Shown here: positions 59,192 to 64,000 of the stretch, piece by piece
How positions within the stretch are numbered: the first letter of the stretch is position 1
How the letters are laid out: every line of letters starts with the position of its first letter
From: Flavobacterium bernardetii
GTDB taxonomy: Bacteria > Bacteroidota > Bacteroidia > Flavobacteriales > Flavobacteriaceae
Assembly (NCBI RefSeq): GCF_011305415.1
Contig: NZ_JAANOQ010000002.1
Span: 62,001 to 126,000, forward strand
DNA: 64,000 bases
Direction: 5' to 3'
Made by a program: the position numbers and the translations under genes
Notes under the pieces: generated by a model
Told to the model about the DNA's origin: nothing
Databases searched by the model: none
The model's input: only the letters and a program-made list of their open reading frames with translations

Positions 59192-59434
59192 ATGCCTGAT
59201 ATTATCAACTATAAAGAAGAGGTAAAACGTCTTATTTCTGAAACTTACGAATCTGCAGATATTATAAATAAAGAGTTTCAATTTACAACTATACAATTAA
59301 CTAATCTGCTAATGACAATTTTACCATATAAAGCTATTGATGAACATTTAGTTTATGAAGCACTTTTAGAACTAGGTTTTCAGCCAAAAGAAGAAAGTCC
59401 ACTAGAATTTTACTGGTATTTTAAACGCAAATAA
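59192..59434 (+). CDS. phage protein, unknown (80 aa)
   Basis: An 80-residue acidic helical protein ending in LELGFQPKEESPLEFYWYFK. The helix-rich beginning and 'FQPxxE...FYWYF' end look like a small DNA- or protein-interaction module. No family recognised. Confidence 0.55.
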   Translation: MPDIINYKEEVKRLISETYESADIINKEFQFTTIQLTNLLMTILPYKAIDEHLVYEALLELGFQPKEESPLEFYWYFKRK

Positions 59435-59439
59435 AAATT

Positions 59440-59700
59440 ATGGAAAAAGAAAATTATAAATTTGAAAAAACTTTGTTTCAAGATACACTTGATAAAGTTC
59501 CAATGGATGTGATTGAAAGACAATTTATTCAAGAGTTTTTAAGTAAACTCCCTTTGGAGAAATTAAAAAGATTAATTGATTTAAAACTTTTAAATCCAGC
59601 TGATGAATCTTTATGGGATGTTTCTGAAGAACAAGATTTTCAATTATCTTTTTTACGTGAAATGGAATCTGCTTTATTAAAAGCTAATATTGATTTATAA
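59440..59700 (+). CDS. phage protein, unknown (86 aa)
   Basis: An 86-residue helical protein (PMDVIERQFIQEFLSKLPLE). Third of the small-gene set. It is followed by a terminator. Confidence 0.5.
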   Translation: MEKENYKFEKTLFQDTLDKVPMDVIERQFIQEFLSKLPLEKLKRLIDLKLLNPADESLWDVSEEQDFQLSFLREMESALLKANIDL

Positions 59701-59735
59701 TATGTAAAAGTCGCACAGCTTCGCATATTTTTTAA

Positions 59736-59761
59736 AAACCACTCAATCGAGTGGTTTTTTT
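59736..59761 (+). terminator. intrinsic terminator (copy 2 of the repeated terminator)
   Basis: ACCACTCAATCGAGTGGT with the same AAA and TTTTT flanks as at 38636. It ends the small-gene set before the tape measure operon. Confidence 0.88.
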
Positions 59762-59762
59762 A

Positions 59763-59797
59763 TGTCCTTTTTTCAGCTTGCTATAATTGGGAATTTG
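59763..59797 (+). promoter_or_regulatory. candidate late promoter element
   Basis: TGTCCTTTTT with TTTG ending 35 bases from the first T, 18 bases before the start at 59815. It directly follows a terminator. Confidence 0.4.
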
Positions 59798-59814
59798 CAT
59801 CAAAATTAAAAAGC

Positions 59815-60294
59815 ATGCAAAATACAGATATTACTTCTTTAGAAAAAAAAGCAGGTAGTGCAGCGGCCAGTTCTTTAAGAGCTGTTTTTCGCACATCTAT
59901 TAAATCTACTTTTAAACGTAGAACAGGTAAAGCAGAAAAATCTAATGTTTCAGCAAAATATCGCGATGGAAATTTAGATAGGCTAACGCTTTCATCTCCA
60001 CACTATTCTTTTAAAAATCATTTTGGATCTTCAAAAACAGGAACCACGCCATCTGTATCAAGAGCAGGAGGTTCTGTAAAATCTTTTTCTCGTCATATTA
60101 AAGGAAATACCGTAACGGTTAATGCTTTTTCACGTTCTGGCGGTTCTGTATCTGCACACCGTAAAGGAATCAGGTATAAAGCTTATGGTCATTTAGCAAA
60201 TGCGATGAGAAACGCACAACCAGCATTAGAAAAATTAGCTACAGATTTAACTGAAAATAGAGCTGTAATTGTTGTATCTAAAATTGATTTCTAA
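59815..60294 (+). CDS. basic phage tail-associated protein, unknown (159 aa)
   Basis: A 159-residue, Arg/Lys/Ser-rich protein (SSLRAVFRTSIKSTFKRRTG ... SFSRHIKGNTVTVNAFSRSG). It has the size of tail-completion or HK97 gp10-like proteins and overlaps the tape measure start by 1 base. The family is not certain. Confidence 0.5.
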   Translation: MQNTDITSLEKKAGSAAASSLRAVFRTSIKSTFKRRTGKAEKSNVSAKYRDGNLDRLTLSSPHYSFKNHFGSSKTGTTPSVSRAGGSVKSFSRHIKGNTVTVNAFSRSGGSVSAHRKGIRYKAYGHLANAMRNAQPALEKLATDLTENRAVIVVSKIDF

Positions 60295-63200
60295 TGGCTG
60301 GAGAAAATGTAAATAGAAGGCTTAATATATATATCAATGATAGAGAAGTTACTAATTCTTTAACAGGTGTAACTCGTGAAATGTCGAAAGTAAGAGCGCA
60401 AATGCGTGGACTTAATAAAGGAGCTGAAGACTATCAGGAACAATTAGATAAATTAAACAAAGAATATCAAGATCTTGAGGAAGTTCAATCCCAATTTAAA
60501 AAAGACATTTATGGTGTGAAAAAAGGATTTGACGACACCAAAAAATCAGCTGAAGAAATGACTGGCGAACTGGATGCGGCAGGTTCTGCATTCGGGAATC
60601 TTTGGGAGGGATTGAAAACTGGTAATATGAAACAAGCTCAAGAAGGGCTTAATGGATTAAAAACTGGTTTACAAGAATCTGCTAAAGCAGGACTGGCATT
60701 TGTTTCAACTCCAATTGGTGCTGTAATTGCTGGATTAGTTGTTTTAGGTGCTAGTGTTAAAGCTTTATGGGATTATAATGCCGGACTTACAGAAATGAAC
60801 AACAAACTAAGTTCACTTGGAGTAAGTTCTCAAGAATTGTCTAAAGTTAGATCGGAAGTTGCTGCCACTGCAGAAACTTTCGGAAAAGAGTTTGACGAAA
60901 TTGCGGAAAAAGCCAATTCCCTTGCCAAAACGTATGGTATTTCCATGACTGAAGCAAATGATATCATTGCTCAAGGTTTAGCGAATGGAGGTGCACAGAA
61001 TGGGGAGTTTCTTAATTCTTTAGGCGAATACGATGAATTTTTTGCAAAAGCAGGTTATTCTGCAAAGCAATTTGTTGATGTAATTAATACAGGTTACGAT
61101 TTAGGGATTTATGATGATAAACTTCCTGATGCGTTAAAAGAGGCTGATTTATCTTTAAAAGAGCAAACAAAATCAACAAGAGATGCGTTAATCAATGCAT
61201 TTGGTGCGAGTTTTACAAATGATATTTTGCAAAAAGTTCGTACTGGAGAAATGACCACTAAAGAAGCTTTAGATGCAATTGCTGTTAAATCTCAAGAGGT
61301 TGGCCTATCTCAACAACAACAAGCACAACTTACTGCAGATGTTTTCAGAGGAGCTGGAGAAGATGCAGGTGGTGCTCAAAAAATACTTGATGCAGTTGCT
61401 CAATCAGCTAAAAGAAATATGTCTGAAAGCGCAAAGGCTACAGACGATTTACGTTTAGCAAATGAGCGTTTAAATGAAGCTCAAGCTGAACTATTTGAAA
61501 TTGATGGTTTTGGTGATACCTGGACAAAAATCAAAACTGCAGGTATCGATGCCTTCGCCGCTTTCTTAGAAGGAATTGCAGAATTTAAAACTGATATTCA
61601 GCCAATAATAGATTTAGTTTCCATCGTTTTTGCTAATGCATGGGAGGGAATTAAATTTACTGTTTCTAATGCTTTTGAAATTATTGGAGGTTATTTCAAG
61701 TTTTTTGGAAACATTATAAAAACAGGAATAAATGTAATTACTAAATTATTTAAAGGTGATTTTGGTGGTGCGCTTGACGCTGCAACTGATGGTTTGAAAA
61801 ACGCTGCAAAAATTATAGGAAATGTTTTTATAGGATTAAAAAACAATTTATTAACTGCTCTTTCCAATATTATAGAAAATGTCGCACCTATGCTTGAAGC
61901 TTTGGGATTAGATGTTGACAAAATCAAGAAAAAACTTGAAAGTTGGAAGTCTCAAAAATTTGAATTAAAAGGAGAAGTTAAAGTAAAAGGGACTCGAGAT
62001 CCTGGTAATCCAGAAGGGAATACTAAAACAAAAGAAACTACTAAAGATAATGGTAATGCTGATGAAAAATCAGATGCTTTAAAACGTGCAGAAGCGGCTA
62101 AAAAAGCTGCAGAAGAAAGAAAGAAGCTTTTAGAAGCTCAAGCAAAAGAACGTGAAGCTTTGGATAAACAATTGTTGGCCACCCAACGTGCGTTTCAAGA
62201 TGCTCAATTGGATCTGATGGCTGATGGTTATGAAAAGGAAAAAGCCAAAATTAATCTTGAGCACGATAGGAAAATAGAAGATTTAAGATCTCATCTTTTC
62301 AAAGAATCAGAATTAAAGGATTTACAAAATCAAATTGATGCGGCTAAAAATTCTGGAAATAATAACGAAGCTCAAAGGTTACAGGCTTTATTAAATCAAA
62401 AACTAGAAATTAACAAGGCTTATAATGATTCAATTGTAGCTTCAGAACAAACTAGAAATTTAAAAATTGCCCAGCTTCAGGAAAAATATTTAGCTGAAGA
62501 ATTTAAAAAGGAGCAAGAAGTACATGCTCGCCAATTAAAAAACCTACAAACTCAACAAAACTATGAGTTAAATGGAATTACCTCTTTAAAAGAGGCAAAG
62601 GCATTATTGTCAGAGACAATGTCAAGTGACGAACTTAAACGAGTTACAACACTTGAGCAGGCCAAAAAATTGATTAAGGAACAACATCTCAAAGAACAAT
62701 ATGAGATGGAGAAGGCTAATCTTGAGAAAATTGCTACTCAGATTCAGGCTTTGATGGCTCTTGATGCTCAATCAGGATTCCAATTGTTTTCAGATGAAGA
62801 AAGAGATGCGGTTCTTAAAAATCTTGAAGAAGTTCAAAATAAAATTTCAGGTTTAAAAAAGCCCCCAGAATCAGAAGAAGGTCCGAAAACTTTTGATAAC
62901 GCTGCTAATACTGGAGTTGATATTCTTGGATTTGATGCTGGGAAATGGGAGGCTCTTTTTGATGGTTTAGACACTTTTGCTGAAAAACTAACTGCTGTAC
63001 AAATGGTTGCAGGAGCTCTTAAACAAGCTTTTAATGCATACTTTGCTTTTATGGAAGCTGGAGAAAACAGAACTCTTCAGAAATTTCAAAAAAGTACTGA
63101 TGCTAAGAAGCGTGCTTTGGCAGATCAGTTAGAAAAAGGATACATCACTCAAGAAGTCTATAATGCAAGAATAGCTCAAGCTGATGAGGAATTAAATCGT

Positions 63201-63791
63201 AAAAAAGCTGATTTAGAATATAAACAGGCCAAACGTAAAAGAGCAATGGCTATCGTTGAAGCAATAATTAACACTGCTCAGGCAATATCAGGTGCTCTTG
63301 CAGCGACTCCTGGTCCGGGCGGAATAATAATGGCTGCAATTGTTGGAGCTTTTGGAGCTTTGCAAATTGCTACAATTGCCCGGCAGCCTTTACCTGATAA
63401 AGGATATAAAACAGGAGGTTTTACAACTCGAGGTAATAAAAATGAAATTGCAGGAGTTACACATAAAGACGAATATGTCATTCCTGCAGATGTTCTTTAT
63501 GATAATGATCCAGCAATGCCTAGCATTATGGAATATGTGGAAGGAAAACGTACAGGAAAAATTAAACCAGGATCTCAATCTTCAGATAATATTGATTTAG
63601 GTTCTGCAGGTGGTCAATCTTCAAATAATGAATTGTTTTTAGCAAAAGTTATCGAGCGAAACTCAAATCTTTTACAAAAAATTCTAGAAGAAGGAATTGC
63701 AGCGTGGTTGGAACTTGATTTACCAACGGCAAAAAGAATTAGAAAAAAACTTCAAGAGTTAGAAATAATCGAAAAATTAAGAAAAAAATGA
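60294..63791 (+). CDS. tail tape measure protein
   Basis: A 1165-residue protein with an N-terminal coiled coil (RAQMRGLNKGAEDYQEQLDK), a hydrophobic stretch (~137-165, FVSTPIGAVIAGLVVLGASV), a tape-measure core resembling the TP901/PhageMin_Tail class (GKEFDEIAEKANSLAKTYGI), a hydrophobic region (~425-545), a long Lys/Glu/Ala coiled coil (~585-850) and a C-terminal Ala/Gly hydrophobic segment (GGIIMAAIVGAFGALQIATI). It sets tail length. At 1165 residues it suggests a tail of roughly 170-180 nm by the usual 1.5 A per residue rule, if all of it is helical; that is an upper estimate. Confidence 0.85.
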   Translation: MAGENVNRRLNIYINDREVTNSLTGVTREMSKVRAQMRGLNKGAEDYQEQLDKLNKEYQDLEEVQSQFKKDIYGVKKGFDDTKKSAEEMTGELDAAGSAFGNLWEGLKTGNMKQAQEGLNGLKTGLQESAKAGLAFVSTPIGAVIAGLVVLGASVKALWDYNAGLTEMNNKLSSLGVSSQELSKVRSEVAATAETFGKEFDEIAEKANSLAKTYGISMTEANDIIAQGLANGGAQNGEFLNSLGEYDEFFAKAGYSAKQFVDVINTGYDLGIYDDKLPDALKEADLSLKEQTKSTRDALINAFGASFTNDILQKVRTGEMTTKEALDAIAVKSQEVGLSQQQQAQLTADVFRGAGEDAGGAQKILDAVAQSAKRNMSESAKATDDLRLANERLNEAQAELFEIDGFGDTWTKIKTAGIDAFAAFLEGIAEFKTDIQPIIDLVSIVFANAWEGIKFTVSNAFEIIGGYFKFFGNIIKTGINVITKLFKGDFGGALDAATDGLKNAAKIIGNVFIGLKNNLLTALSNIIENVAPMLEALGLDVDKIKKKLESWKSQKFELKGEVKVKGTRDPGNPEGNTKTKETTKDNGNADEKSDALKRAEAAKKAAEERKKLLEAQAKEREALDKQLLATQRAFQDAQLDLMADGYEKEKAKINLEHDRKIEDLRSHLFKESELKDLQNQIDAAKNSGNNNEAQRLQALLNQKLEINKAYNDSIVASEQTRNLKIAQLQEKYLAEEFKKEQEVHARQLKNLQTQQNYELNGITSLKEAKALLSETMSSDELKRVTTLEQAKKLIKEQHLKEQYEMEKANLEKIATQIQALMALDAQSGFQLFSDEERDAVLKNLEEVQNKISGLKKPPESEEGPKTFDNAANTGVDILGFDAGKWEALFDGLDTFAEKLTAVQMVAGALKQAFNAYFAFMEAGENRTLQKFQKSTDAKKRALADQLEKGYITQEVYNARIAQADEELNRKKADLEYKQAKRKRAMAIVEAIINTAQAISGALAATPGPGGIIMAAIVGAFGALQIATIARQPLPDKGYKTGGFTTRGNKNEIAGVTHKDEYVIPADVLYDNDPAMPSIMEYVEGKRTGKIKPGSQSSDNIDLGSAGGQSSNNELFLAKVIERNSNLLQKILEEGIAAWLELDLPTAKRIRKKLQELEIIEKLRKK

Positions 63792-64000
63792 GTGTAATAT
63801 ATTACCAAAAATTCTCTGAAAATGAAGTGTTTGCAGATCCTCTTTTAAACACTTCATTAAATCAATTGTTTACATTATTGATTAATATTCTTACTGAAGA
63901 TATTGTTATTCCGAACTTAATAATTACTGGAGATGTTGCACAAATTATGCAAGGAGTAGATTTGACTACTACAACTGCAGCTGTGGAATTAATAACCGAT
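63788..64000 (+). CDS. tail protein, 3' part outside window
   Basis: ATG at 63788 overlaps the tape measure stop by 4 bases (ATGA) and the frame is open to the window end (71 codons: SVIYYQKFSENEVFADPLLN ...). Position after the tape measure fits a distal tail or baseplate protein. Not enough sequence for a family. Confidence 0.6.
   Translation, partial: MSVIYYQKFSENEVFADPLLNTSLNQLFTLLINILTEDIVIPNLIITGDVAQIMQGVDLTTTTAAVELITD

Noticed and set aside
27302..64000. integrase or transposase in the prophage
   Set aside because: None of the proteins in this stretch has tyrosine- or serine-recombinase or DDE motifs. The gene must be to the right of the window or absent, so the integration mode remains open.

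Overview
The window looks like a chromosomal segment of a Flavobacterium-type Bacteroidetes. It is AT-rich and AAA/GAA-codon rich, has few strong Shine-Dalgarno sites, shows promoters of the TAnnTTTG (-7) class, and encodes a secreted protein with a type IX secretion (Por) tail. It divides into three parts.

(1) Positions 1-2834, plus strand: four housekeeping or accessory genes, namely the 3' part of hemW, a cyclase-family metallohydrolase, a four-helix-bundle protein and a MmcQ/YjbR protein. (2) Positions 2829-23370, minus strand: a nearly unbroken run of 15 genes. Read in transcription order it starts with a signalling set (sigma-54 response regulator, FIST sensor, hybrid histidine kinase with receiver and Hpt, single-domain response regulator). 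It continues into a Wzx/Wzy-type polysaccharide locus: Wza-like export lipoprotein, Wzc-like chain-length protein with a degenerate kinase domain, flippase, glycosyltransferase, O-antigen polymerase/ligase, a kinase-like/nucleotidyltransferase/thymidylate-kinase fusion, hexapeptide acyltransferase, three glycosyltransferases and a WecA/MraY-type priming transferase. Three intergenic gaps in this run share a TTCCA-N5-TGGAA dyad with a third half-site in 10-bp phase. Each dyad lies 53-55 bp upstream of a GG-N10-GC-like element, which itself lies just before the next start codon. This is the architecture expected of enhancer-dependent sigma-54 promoters, and a sigma-54 activator is encoded at the head of the run. 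Positions 23371-27301 hold a start-less ORF remnant, a PH-domain protein, a secreted Omp28-like T9SS protein and a lipoprotein.

(3) From about 27.5 kb to the right edge: a temperate-phage genome that continues past the window. A repressor-like gene faces left. A small regulator, a LuxR-HTH protein, a primase-helicase and about 18 small early genes run right. A 0.58-kb non-coding hub at 38983-39558 carries about 12 copies of a GTTGARC 7-mer around an AT-rich core and is a candidate replication origin. The late genes follow in an unusual order: capsid protease with nested scaffold, major capsid, tail tube, ParB-methyltransferase, terminase, portal, tail fibre, lysis cassette (holin, small membrane protein, glucosaminidase, probable unimolecular spanin), minor structural genes, a TM2-HIRAN cargo gene with an adjacent candidate structured RNA, and the tape measure protein. 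No integrase, transposase or right attachment site is inside the window. A short tRNA-3'-end-like sequence at about 27.5 kb is the best guess for the left attachment site.

Family assignments rest on motifs read by eye. No database search was run.
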